DNA from: Bacteroidota bacterium
GTDB lineage: Bacteria > Bacteroidota > Bacteroidia > 2-12-FULL-35-15
Length of the DNA: 43,927 bases
Direction of reading: 5' to 3'
NCBI GenBank assembly: GCA_023251805.1
Contig: JAHEYB010000016.1
Span: 1-43,927, forward strand
The notes beneath the pieces are model-generated. The model did no database searches, had not been told where the DNA came from, and worked only from the letters and a program-made list of their open reading frames with translations. This document shows positions 7,867 to 16,790 of this stretch, piece after piece. Made by a program: the position numbers and the translations under genes. How positions within the stretch are numbered: position 1 is the first letter of the stretch; each line of letters starts with the position of its first letter.

Positions 7867-9388
7867 CCATTTTTTCTTTTGCCAATTGTTTAAAATCTTT
7901 TTTCGATATTTTACTTTCTATCCAGGTAATAAAATCAAAATAATCAAGCGCTTTTTTTTCCAAGGGATCTTTTAATTGTTTTTCTAATTCTTTTTGAAGT
8001 TCGATAAAAGCCATTTTTTGCTTTCCACTCGTATTAATATTGGGAACTTTTTCTTTAATGAATCGAAGTACAATACTTTCGAATTTATATAACTTTTTTT
8101 TCTTGTAAAGAAAACGATAGGCCGAAAGGGTAGCATACGGAAGCATTTCCTGTTCTCCCTTTTCCCAAAACACTATCAAGCGAATGATTCTTGCAAAACT
8201 TTGAATATCACTACGGAGCGAGAGTTCATTTTCGTTGATAATTTCATTTAATGCCCGTATCGCTTTTGAATAGTTATTACAAACAAAATAAACGATTGCC
8301 ATATTAAATTTCAATAATACAATATCTGTGGCCGGAATTTTATCGCTATAAAACGCCATTCCTGTGCTTACTTCTTCAACAATTCTTTCCGCTTCGTCAT
8401 AATCTCCCGATTTTATTGTAACTCCCAATACTAGTTTGTAAGATGTTGCCCACAAAATAATATTTTCCCTTATATTGTGCGTTGCCAGGGAGCGAATCTT
8501 TTCCAAGTAAGGCTTTATTTCAGTTACTTTATTAATGTTAATGAGGTTAACAACCAGATTGTTTAATGAAACAATGTATTTTTCAAATTCTTCATCTCTT
8601 AATTTTGCTGGTATAGATTCTAACAAATCAATATTTCTCTTGGTATAGAAATAACTCTTTTGATTCTTTCCGGAAGAGGTAAAGTAAACGGTATTGATAT
8701 AGTTTAAGTAATATTTGTCGTTGAAATTTAATTTTTGATAATTTAATTTGCTGTATTTTTTAACTACTTCATTTATTAATTCCAAATCTTTTGTTGAACG
8801 TGCAAACCCTTTTTTACGAATCATAGCAAACACATCCAGCACTTCACTTTTTAATTCCAGACTGAGTTTTATGGTGTTTAGAATGTGACTTTCCTCTAAA
8901 AAAACATTTTTATGAAAATGTTCTTGCTCCGAATCTTTATTTGTGATTTGTAATATTTTTGCTTTCCACTCTAATATTTCCAATAGACGGGTTTTCTTAT
9001 CCGTTTCAATAGCTAATTTTTCTGCTTTAGAGTGAAGTTTTTGGCATTGTTTGTAAAGTCCTTTTTGATAAAGGAAGTCAATGTCGATAAGCATCTCTTT
9101 TAATTCAATATCAATTGTAGAACCTGAATGGAAATTGCGCATGCTTTTCAAAATCAAATGATGTAAATAATTTTTTACTGCAGCAAAACGATTCATAAAA
9201 GGTTCGCCTTCAAATTTTCTTTTTATTTCCTTTTCATCATAGTGCTTTTGATTTGTAATTGCATCGAATAAGTACACATAATTATTTACCTCTCCAATTA
9301 CATGACGAGAGGCATATATTTTGAAAAATCTCTTTTCTGATTGAGACAAAGATTTTATCAATTTATGGAGTTCTTCAGAAGCTATCAT
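7859..9388 (-). CDS. Large helical-repeat (TPR-like) protein of unknown function
   Basis: A 509-aa cytoplasmic protein, Lys/Glu/Leu-rich and predicted almost wholly alpha-helical, with pairs of helices suggesting degenerate TPRs (for example YNYSKAIRALNEI-type and GDYDEAERIVEEV segments). There is no signal peptide, membrane segment or enzymatic motif. The N-terminus, with SLSQSEKRFFKIYASRH, is a signature I recognise from uncharacterised Bacteroidota proteins. It is convergent with cmk (8-bp overlap) and has the best-formed promoter in the window. A scaffold or regulatory role is possible, but nothing in the sequence shows it. Confidence 0.75.
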   Translation of the reverse strand: MIASEELHKLIKSLSQSEKRFFKIYASRHVIGEVNNYVYLFDAITNQKHYDEKEIKRKFEGEPFMNRFAAVKNYLHHLILKSMRNFHSGSTIDIELKEMLIDIDFLYQKGLYKQCQKLHSKAEKLAIETDKKTRLLEILEWKAKILQITNKDSEQEHFHKNVFLEESHILNTIKLSLELKSEVLDVFAMIRKKGFARSTKDLELINEVVKKYSKLNYQKLNFNDKYYLNYINTVYFTSSGKNQKSYFYTKRNIDLLESIPAKLRDEEFEKYIVSLNNLVVNLININKVTEIKPYLEKIRSLATHNIRENIILWATSYKLVLGVTIKSGDYDEAERIVEEVSTGMAFYSDKIPATDIVLLKFNMAIVYFVCNNYSKAIRALNEIINENELSLRSDIQSFARIIRLIVFWEKGEQEMLPYATLSAYRFLYKKKKLYKFESIVLRFIKEKVPNINTSGKQKMAFIELQKELEKQLKDPLEKKALDYFDFITWIESKISKKDFKQLAKEKMAS

Positions 9389-9420
9389 GAAAAAGTATAA
9401 TTATTTAATGCATACACTAT

Positions 9421-9451
9421 CAAATATATTAAAAATTATTAAAATATCAAA
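9421..9451 (-). promoter_or_regulatory. Bacteroidota promoter (TTTG, 19 bp, TATATTTG) of the helical-repeat gene
   Basis: On the minus strand TTTG (9451-9448) is followed after 19 bp by TATATTTG (9428-9421), a full match to the Bacteroidota -33/-7 promoter. The predicted start of transcription is near 9415, giving a leader of about 26 nt before the ATG at 9388. Confidence 0.7.
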
Positions 9452-9541
9452 TTAGACTTAGTATAATAAATGCATTTTGGAATAAATTCTGACTCTTTCA
9501 TCATTAATTTAGATGTAAGAATTTAGTTAATCTGTGCAAAA

Positions 9542-12316
9542 ATGACAACGAAACAGCCAATCCTTCTTCTGCCACCCAGATTATTTGTCCGATTGAACAA
9601 GTTATTAGGAATCTGTTTCGTTGTTCTTTTTTCTATGTTTTTTTCTAAATCATATTCTCAAGTAGCTACTGATTATCGTTCAGTTGCAACAGGAAATTGG
9701 AGCGTACTTGCCACATGGCAAACATATAACGGGGCTGCATGGGTGGCTGCTGCTGTTACTCCAACTGCTGCAAATGCAAATGTTATTACTATTTCAATCG
9801 GTAATACAGTAACACAAAATATTGCAGGACTTAGCATCGACCAGGTAGTAGTGAACGGAATGTTGCAAACAATGACAACTGCTGCATTAGGGAGCTTTAC
9901 TGTTGCAAATGGTGTTGGGGTAGATCTCACTGTAAATGGCACTTTTTGGGATTTATTTACTACCGGAGTGATTACATGGACAGGGACATGGGAATTTGGG
10001 CCTTCGGGAACTTTGTTGAAAACAAGTGCATCCAGTTCAAATGCATGGCAATCATCTTATAATGGTGGTGCTTCCACAATACCTGCAACGTCTAATTGGA
10101 TATTAAGAAAAGTTGCTGCGGCCAACCCTGTTCTTACTACAATTGGAGCCTTTTATGGGAATCTCACCATTGAAAACAATGTTGCAGGAATCTGGAATAC
10201 TGCTGCTGGCTCAACTTTTCAAGGTGCCGGTGGTTTCCCAACAATAAAAGGAAATTTTGATTTGGGTGGAGCAGGAACAAGTACAGTGAATTTTTTAAAC
10301 CAACACACAGCTGCTTCTCCATCACTTGTGATGGGCAATGTTTTAATAAGAGCAGGAAATATTTTTGCTAATAATGGTACAGGCATTGAAGTACAAGGAA
10401 ACCTGACGATAAGCGGGAGTTTAAATTATGGTGCTGCGAATGCTAGGCAAATAGTTTTTAGCGGAGGAAATGCGCAATCGATTTCCGGTGCAGGTGCATT
10501 AAATATTTTTAATATGTCCATGAATAAATCTGCTAATTCATTGACGCTTAGCCGTCCAATTGTAGTAGACAATATATTGACTTTTACAAATGGATTGATT
10601 CTTTCTACTTCAGTAAATTTGCTGACAATTAACACAAATGGAAATGTAGCAGGCGCATCTAATACAAGTTTTGTATCCGGCCCTGTAAGATACATTGGAA
10701 CAGCTGCATTTGTATATCCAATTGGAAAGGGAACCGACTATCAGGCACTTTCTATATCTGCAGGATCAGGTGGCGGTGGTACCTTTTGGACAGAAACATT
10801 TTCTAATGGTTGTAGTGCCGCAAATTGTTTGGCTTCTTCTTATACAACAGGGCCCAATGGTGCATGGACAGTTGCTTCAACAGGTTTTAATGACTTGCTT
10901 CCAAATACATGGTATGTCAGTTGTCGCGAAAATGGTAATGCAGCTGGCGCTTGTGGTACCGCTTGCGGATCAGACGCCTCTCTGCACATAAGTTCCGATC
11001 CTGGATGGGCAGCCGATATTGGTGCTGCGTATGAAATTGGAGGTGTTTGTCCATCTTTTGGTTGGTGCTTCACTGCAAACATTAGAGCCGAATCACCAAT
11101 TATTAATTGTACCGGACAAACAGGAATAACACTTGCATTTAATTATTTGGAATATGGTGATGGATTAAATGATGATGGAACACTTTGGTATTTTGACGGA
11201 GTATCTTGGTCACTGCTTACAAACCTTGTTAAAACTGCATGCTGTGGCGGAGCATGTAATTCCGGTAGCTTTCAAGGACTATGGACGGCCTATTCTGTTG
11301 CACTTCCTGCCAGTGCAAATAATAATCCAAATATTAAAATCGGATTTAATTGGACAAACAATGATGATGGCATTGGTTGGGATCCCTCTTTTGCGATAGA
11401 TGATATTACTTTAGCGACAGCACCTGGTCCTGTAGTAGATTTTACAGCAGAATATTTTCCTGCTAACCCACAAACAACTTTTAATAATGTGATTGTCCCT
11501 AGTTTAGATCACATTAGCATGTGCGAATACTGGACTTTAACACGCAATGCTGGAACAGAAAATAAAAATGTTACTCTAGAATGGGATGCAAATAGTTGTG
11601 TTGTTACACTTCTATCTGATTTAAGAGTAGCTCATTGGGATGGTGCAACATGGCAGAATGAAGGGAATACAGGTACAACAGGAACAACTGCTTCTGGTAC
11701 TGTAACAAGTGGTGTTGTAACCTGGTTTAGTCCTTTCACACTTGCTTCTGTTTCAACACAAAATCCTTTGCCAATTGAATTACTAGATTTCACAGCAAAA
11801 TATAATGGTCATGAAGTTGATGTTAAGTGGACGACTGCAACTGAAATAAACAATGATTTTTTTACTGTTGAACGATCTGCTGATGCTAATGAATATACTA
11901 GCATAGCTACTGTTGATGGTGCTGGTAACAGTGTCAGCCATATTAATTATTCAAATTTTGACACCTCTCCTTTAAATGGCTTATCGTATTATCGTTTAAA
12001 ACAAACTGATTTTGATGGAAATTTTTCATATAGCAATATTGTTCCTATAGAGATAGAAAAAAACAATTTTGAAATTGTGAATACTTTTAATTCTATTGAA
12101 CAAAATATTTTGGAAATAACTCTTAACTGTAGTGGCGATTGTAAAATCGATTTTGAATTATATGATATGATTGGAAAGAAAGTGTATTCATCATTTTTTG
12201 ATGCAACAGGAAAAAGTATTAAGATTGATGTTCCAACAAACACATTAAGCAAAGGTATTTACATGCTCAAAGCGTCAAATGGAAATAAAATTATTTCTAA
12301 GAAGATCATGCTCTAA
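9542..12316 (+). CDS. Large secreted surface protein with T9SS type A sorting domain and nested Cys-rich module
   Basis: A 924-aa exported protein. Seen: long signal peptide (about 1-39, ending KSYSQ), a beta-rich Gly/Ala/Thr-rich region resembling beta-helix surface proteins (40-400), a Cys-rich module (about 414-624, 11 Cys), a DFTAEYF...EYWTL domain, an Fn3-like domain (about 740-840, LPIELLDFTAKY...WTTATEINNDFFTVERS), and a C-terminal type A sorting domain (FELYDMIGKKVY...LSKGIYMLKAS...KKIML). The sorting domain directs T9SS export and removal on the surface. The Cys-rich module interrupts a domain that is normally continuous (YPIGKGTDYQALSI ... VVDFTAEYFPANP). The same module is the first domain of the next gene. 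Ligand or function is unknown. Confidence 0.88.
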   Translation: MTTKQPILLLPPRLFVRLNKLLGICFVVLFSMFFSKSYSQVATDYRSVATGNWSVLATWQTYNGAAWVAAAVTPTAANANVITISIGNTVTQNIAGLSIDQVVVNGMLQTMTTAALGSFTVANGVGVDLTVNGTFWDLFTTGVITWTGTWEFGPSGTLLKTSASSSNAWQSSYNGGASTIPATSNWILRKVAAANPVLTTIGAFYGNLTIENNVAGIWNTAAGSTFQGAGGFPTIKGNFDLGGAGTSTVNFLNQHTAASPSLVMGNVLIRAGNIFANNGTGIEVQGNLTISGSLNYGAANARQIVFSGGNAQSISGAGALNIFNMSMNKSANSLTLSRPIVVDNILTFTNGLILSTSVNLLTINTNGNVAGASNTSFVSGPVRYIGTAAFVYPIGKGTDYQALSISAGSGGGGTFWTETFSNGCSAANCLASSYTTGPNGAWTVASTGFNDLLPNTWYVSCRENGNAAGACGTACGSDASLHISSDPGWAADIGAAYEIGGVCPSFGWCFTANIRAESPIINCTGQTGITLAFNYLEYGDGLNDDGTLWYFDGVSWSLLTNLVKTACCGGACNSGSFQGLWTAYSVALPASANNNPNIKIGFNWTNNDDGIGWDPSFAIDDITLATAPGPVVDFTAEYFPANPQTTFNNVIVPSLDHISMCEYWTLTRNAGTENKNVTLEWDANSCVVTLLSDLRVAHWDGATWQNEGNTGTTGTTASGTVTSGVVTWFSPFTLASVSTQNPLPIELLDFTAKYNGHEVDVKWTTATEINNDFFTVERSADANEYTSIATVDGAGNSVSHINYSNFDTSPLNGLSYYRLKQTDFDGNFSYSNIVPIEIEKNNFEIVNTFNSIEQNILEITLNCSGDCKIDFELYDMIGKKVYSSFFDATGKSIKIDVPTNTLSKGIYMLKASNGNKIISKKIML

Positions 12317-12466
12317 AAATTGCAAATCTATAAATTATAGTTTAGTTCAAGCAACCTAATAGACCGCCAATGCATCTTAAATACAACCAAAATTTGAATT
12401 ATTAGTATTAATTCTTAATTTGCTGAGCTATTTAATACTAAGCGAACTCCCAATAAAAAAGAATAT

Positions 12467-15400
12467 ATGAAAAACAGTACTTATTACAGACTTAAAATTA
12501 AATGTTCTGTGATGAAAGTCTTTGCAATTGCTGCATTACTTTTATCACTTCTTTCTTTTGAAGCAAAAGCACAGACTTTTTGGACGGAGACATTTACGAA
12601 TGGTTGCACTGCTAATTGTGGTGCAGCAACTTATACTACTGGTCCAAATGGTCCATGGACAGTTGCCAGCACCGGTGCAAATGGGGCAGAAGGAAGTGAG
12701 TGGTATATCAGTTGTGCTGAAAATGGAAATGCAGCTGGAGCATGCGGAACTGCTTGTGGTTCGGATGCATCATTGCATGTGAGTTCAAGCCCTTTTTGGG
12801 TTGGTGATGTTGGAGCTGCATATGAAATTGGTGGTTTTTGCGGAATTATTATTTGTGTAGAAGCTAATTTGAGAGCTGAATCCCCAACAATAAATTGTAC
12901 ACCTTACTCAGGAATTACACTTGCATTTAATTATATTGAATTTGGCGATGGAACAAATGATGATGCTACTTTATGGTATTTTGATGGTGCTACTTGGTCG
13001 CTACTTACAAATTTAGCGAAAACATCTTGCTGTGGAGGTCCTTGTAATAGTGGTAGTTTTCAAGGATTGTGGACCGCTTTTTCAATTGCGTTGCCGGCAA
13101 GTGCAAATGGTAATCCAAATGTAAAAATAGGATTCAACTGGACAAACAATGACGATGGTGCAGGATTCGATCCTTCCTTTGCTGTTGATGATATCACTTT
13201 AACAGTTCCAACAACAAATACTATTACAACCGGTACAATAACAGGAAGTCCGTTTTGTGCTTGTAGTGCAATGAGTGTTCCGTTTACGAGTACTGGAACT
13301 TTTACCGCAGGAAATATTTATACCGCTCAATTATCTAATGCAGTCGGAAGTTTTGCGGCACCGGTAGCTATCGGAACATTGGCTAGTGTGGCAAATGCAG
13401 GAACAATTGCTTGCACTATTCCTTGTGGAACACCAACAGGAGCAGGATACAGAGTGAGAGTAATAAGTTCAACACCACCAATAACTGGAACAGATAATGG
13501 TGTGAATATTACAATCAATGCGGTGGTCGTTCCTTCTGTTACTATAGCTGCTGTTCCTTCCGGACCGATATGTGCCGGAACATCCGTTACATTTACAGCC
13601 ACTCCAACAAATGGTGGAACAACTCCAACCTATCAGTGGCAAGTGAATGGAACAAATGTTGGCGGGGCAACATCGTCCACTTTCACTACAACAACTTTAG
13701 CTAATGGTGATGTAGTAACGGTAATTCTTACATCCAATGCAGCTTGTGCATCACCTACTACAGCTACATCAACCGGAATTACAATGACAGTTAATCCTAT
13801 TGTTGTTCCATCAGTCACTATCACTTCTACAGGAGCAACAATATGCGCAGGCGATCCAGTAACTTTTACTGCCACTCCAACAAATGGTGGAACAACGCCA
13901 ACATATCAATGGCAACTAAATGGTTCTAATATTGGTGGCGCTACATCTTCTACATATACCTCATCTACATTAGTAAATGGCGATGTGATAACAGTTATCA
14001 TGACATCAAATGCAACGTGTGCTTCTCCTGCCACTGTTACTTCAAATTCAATTACAATAACTGTTTCTGCCTCTGTTCCTGCTTCTGTTAGCATTTCTTC
14101 ATCGGGTGCAACAATTTGTGCCGGTGATCCAGTTTTATTTACAGCAACTCCAACAAATGGTGGAGCAACTCCAACTTATCAATGGCAATTAAATGGAAGC
14201 AATATTGGCGGAGCAACATCTTCAACATATACTTCATCTACTTTAGTAAATGGAGATGTTATAACTGTTATCATGACTTCTTCATTGAGTTGTGCAACAG
14301 GATCTCCTGCAACTTCAAACACCATAACAATTACAGTTGTTTCTTCTGTTGCAGCTTCGGTAAGTATTTCAGCTAGCCCAAGTACAACCATTTGTGCGGG
14401 AGATTTAGTAACCTTTACAGCTACTCCAGCCGGAGGCGGTTCCACACCAACATATCAATGGCAAATAAATGGAACCAACGTTGGTGGTGCAACTTCTTCT
14501 ACTTTTGCAACTACAACTTTAGTGAATGGTGATGTAGTAACGGTGATTATGACTTCAAGTTCAAGTTGTGCAACAGGCTCTCCCGCTACTTCAAACACAA
14601 TTACAATTACTGTTAATCCAAGTGTTACTGCATCCGTTTCAATTGTTGGTGCACCTTTAGTAATTTGTGTTGGTGACCCGGTGACATTTACTGCAACACC
14701 TACAAATGGTGGTACAACTCCAAGTTATCAATGGCAAGTGAATGGAACAAACGCAGGAACAAATTCTGCAACATTTACAACAACAGGTTTGTCTAGCGGT
14801 GATGTGGTAACGGTTATCATGACTTCAAACGCATCTTGTGTAACCGGTTCTCCTGCTACTTCAAATACTGTTACAATAACTGTAAATTCATGTGCTCCTC
14901 CTGTTGCAAATTTTTCTGCTAATCAAACTATTTTTTGTACAACACCTGCTTGTGTGAATTTTACAGATTTAAGTACAAACTCTCCAACCTCATGGACTTG
15001 GTCTTTCCCTGGTGCAGCAACTACTTCGTCAACCTCACAAAATCCTACGAATATTTGTTATAATTCAAATGGTTCGTACGATGTAACACTAATTGCAACA
15101 AATGCCGATGGTTCCGACACTTTAACACAAACAGCATACATTGTTGTTGGTTCTCCTGTTACTGTTACCATAAGTGGAAATTTAGTTATCAATGCGTGTG
15201 AGTCAACTACTTTATATGCTAGTCCCTCCGATGGAACCTATGTGTGGTCTCCTGGATTAAGTTCCACGGGCCCCGAAGTAACTGTTTCTCCTACTGTCAC
15301 AACTGCGTATACTGTTGAATATACTAGCCCTGCCGGTTGCACCGATACAGAAACAGCAACTGTTGTTGTAGAAAATATTTTTACTTATTACATGCCTACC

Positions 15401-15652
15401 GGTTTTTCTCCTAACGGTGATGGAATAAATGATGTCATTCAAGTACACGGTCGTGGTATCGACTATATTAGTTTGAAAATTTTTGATAGAATAGGAGAAA
15501 AGGTTTTTGAAACTACTGACCCATTGCAGGCTTGGGATGGAAAATTAATAGGCTTGCGAATGAATGACAATGTATTTGTGTATGATTTGTTGGTGGTGTT
15601 TTGTGATGGAAGTGAAGCCAAGGAACATGGAGCAATTATGCTTGCACGATAA
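12467..15652 (+). CDS. SprB-like adhesin: Cys-rich module, five Ig-like repeats, PKD, type B sorting domain
   Basis: A 1061-aa secreted surface protein. Seen: signal peptide ending EAKA|Q at 35/36 (an alternative start at Met16, 12512, gives a shorter, more typical signal), a Cys-rich module (37-245), an all-beta stretch (250-350), five Ig-like repeats of 91-92 aa (about 350-810; each with ICAGDPVTFTATP, TYQWQ.NG and GDVVTVIMTS), a PKD domain (about 815-900, WTWSFPG), one further beta domain, and a C-terminal gliding-motility-type (type B, CHU_C-like) sorting domain starting YYMPTGFSPNGDGINDVI. Type B cargo stays attached to the surface with help of a PorP/SprF partner, and such a gene follows directly. 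Adhesion or gliding is inferred by analogy with SprB. Confidence 0.9.
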   Translation: MKNSTYYRLKIKCSVMKVFAIAALLLSLLSFEAKAQTFWTETFTNGCTANCGAATYTTGPNGPWTVASTGANGAEGSEWYISCAENGNAAGACGTACGSDASLHVSSSPFWVGDVGAAYEIGGFCGIIICVEANLRAESPTINCTPYSGITLAFNYIEFGDGTNDDATLWYFDGATWSLLTNLAKTSCCGGPCNSGSFQGLWTAFSIALPASANGNPNVKIGFNWTNNDDGAGFDPSFAVDDITLTVPTTNTITTGTITGSPFCACSAMSVPFTSTGTFTAGNIYTAQLSNAVGSFAAPVAIGTLASVANAGTIACTIPCGTPTGAGYRVRVISSTPPITGTDNGVNITINAVVVPSVTIAAVPSGPICAGTSVTFTATPTNGGTTPTYQWQVNGTNVGGATSSTFTTTTLANGDVVTVILTSNAACASPTTATSTGITMTVNPIVVPSVTITSTGATICAGDPVTFTATPTNGGTTPTYQWQLNGSNIGGATSSTYTSSTLVNGDVITVIMTSNATCASPATVTSNSITITVSASVPASVSISSSGATICAGDPVLFTATPTNGGATPTYQWQLNGSNIGGATSSTYTSSTLVNGDVITVIMTSSLSCATGSPATSNTITITVVSSVAASVSISASPSTTICAGDLVTFTATPAGGGSTPTYQWQINGTNVGGATSSTFATTTLVNGDVVTVIMTSSSSCATGSPATSNTITITVNPSVTASVSIVGAPLVICVGDPVTFTATPTNGGTTPSYQWQVNGTNAGTNSATFTTTGLSSGDVVTVIMTSNASCVTGSPATSNTVTITVNSCAPPVANFSANQTIFCTTPACVNFTDLSTNSPTSWTWSFPGAATTSSTSQNPTNICYNSNGSYDVTLIATNADGSDTLTQTAYIVVGSPVTVTISGNLVINACESTTLYASPSDGTYVWSPGLSSTGPEVTVSPTVTTAYTVEYTSPAGCTDTETATVVVENIFTYYMPTGFSPNGDGINDVIQVHGRGIDYISLKIFDRIGEKVFETTDPLQAWDGKLIGLRMNDNVFVYDLLVVFCDGSEAKEHGAIMLAR
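13517..14890 (+). repeat. Five tandem 273-276 bp units encoding Ig-like domains
   Basis: The TYQW-encoding position recurs at 13631, 13904, 14177, 14453 and 14726 (spacings 273, 273, 276, 273). Protein sequences are very similar, but the DNA copies carry many synonymous differences, so these are not recent exact duplications. Confidence 0.85.
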
Positions 15653-15697
15653 AAATTTAAAAAAACAAAAATTATTTTTTCTAAAAAGAAAAAAATT

Positions 15698-16735
15698 ATG
15701 ATAAAAAAAATTACACTAGCTGCTTCAATAGTACTTTTATTTTCTGTTGAAACTTTTGCGCAGGACTTGCATTTTTCTCAATTTTATTTAGCACCATTAA
15801 ATGCTAATCCCGGAAATACCGGAGCAATTAATACCGATATAAGAGCTTATACTTTATATCGTATGCAATGGTTTACAGTAACAAATCCCTACAAAACTTT
15901 TAACATTGCAGTGGATGGACCCATTTTTAAAAAGAGAATGTTGAGCGATGATTTTTTTGCAGCCGGATTAAATATTACAAGTGATAATGACGGCCCGGTT
16001 CATTTAAGAACACAATCGTATAATGCATTGGTGTCGTACACAAAATTTATTGGCGGTCGACAAAAGCACAATATTACTTTAGGTTATACCATTGGTTACA
16101 ATATTAAATCCGTTGCGCTTGGTGGTGTAAAATGGGATAGTCAATACAATCCTGTTTCTGGAACGTATGATGCTGGTTATGGCGTAGCTGAAGGTGGAGG
16201 CGGTGGTGGCTTTTTGGATATGTCAACCGGACTTGTATGGAATTTCAGAACCAACCACTTATTTAGAAGTGCATTGGGATTTTCTTTCCATCATTTTACT
16301 GCTCCTCGTGTAAGTGTTCTCGGAAGAAATGAACGCTTGTTACCAAAGTTTGGTGTGCAATGGAACATTGGATATAAATTGAGCGAAACAAGTAATACAA
16401 CTTTGTTGCCTAGTTTAATTGCGTATCAGCAAGGTTCATCGCTTTTGTTGAATGGCGGATTTAATGTGAAATATGTTTTGGAAGAAGCATCTCGTTATAC
16501 AGATAATCAAACCGACAAAGCAGTTTATTTTGGTGTGTTTTATCGTTTCAGAGATGCCGTGTATGTGACATTTCGCTACGAATTTAAAGAGTATGCTTTT
16601 GGTGCAGCTTATGAAGTTACTGCTTCTAAATTAACTCCAACTTCAAAATCTGTTGGTGGTTTTGAATTGTTTCTTCAGTACAAAGGAATATTTAAAAATA
16701 AAAATTCTAAAAAATCAAGTGTAAGATTTTTGTAA
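15698..16735 (+). CDS. PorP/SprF family type IX secretion outer-membrane protein
   Basis: A 345-aa outer-membrane beta-barrel protein. Seen: signal peptide (1-22, ending TFAQ), the family opening DLHFSQFYLAPLNANPGNTG, an early YRMQWFTVTNPYKTF segment, and repeated amphipathic strands ending in a YAFGAAYEVTAS...FELFLQY C-terminus. SprF-type proteins are needed for secretion or retention of their partner type B adhesin. The pair here (adhesin 45 bp upstream, same strand) follows that rule. A bidirectional terminator lies 14 bp downstream. Confidence 0.92.
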   Translation: MIKKITLAASIVLLFSVETFAQDLHFSQFYLAPLNANPGNTGAINTDIRAYTLYRMQWFTVTNPYKTFNIAVDGPIFKKRMLSDDFFAAGLNITSDNDGPVHLRTQSYNALVSYTKFIGGRQKHNITLGYTIGYNIKSVALGGVKWDSQYNPVSGTYDAGYGVAEGGGGGGFLDMSTGLVWNFRTNHLFRSALGFSFHHFTAPRVSVLGRNERLLPKFGVQWNIGYKLSETSNTTLLPSLIAYQQGSSLLLNGGFNVKYVLEEASRYTDNQTDKAVYFGVFYRFRDAVYVTFRYEFKEYAFGAAYEVTASKLTPTSKSVGGFELFLQYKGIFKNKNSKKSSVRFL

Positions 16736-16749
16736 GAAGTAAATAATAA

Positions 16750-16790
16750 AAAAATCCCCCCCAGATGTTTATAATCTGGAGGGATTTTTT
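16750..16790. terminator. Bidirectional terminator between convergent genes
   Basis: A strong hairpin: a left arm with A-run, CCCCCCC and AGAT (16750-16765) pairs with ATCTGGAGGG and T-run (16774-16790). It is A-rich on one side and T-rich on the other, so it can end transcripts from both the PorP/SprF gene and the lipoprotein gene whose stop codon begins at 16793. Confidence 0.85.

Noticed and set aside
10695..10991. Plus-strand +2-frame ORF within the type A protein, and the similar one at 12522-12782
   Set aside because: Both are out-of-frame readings of the shared Cys-rich module. They resemble each other only because the real domains are homologous.
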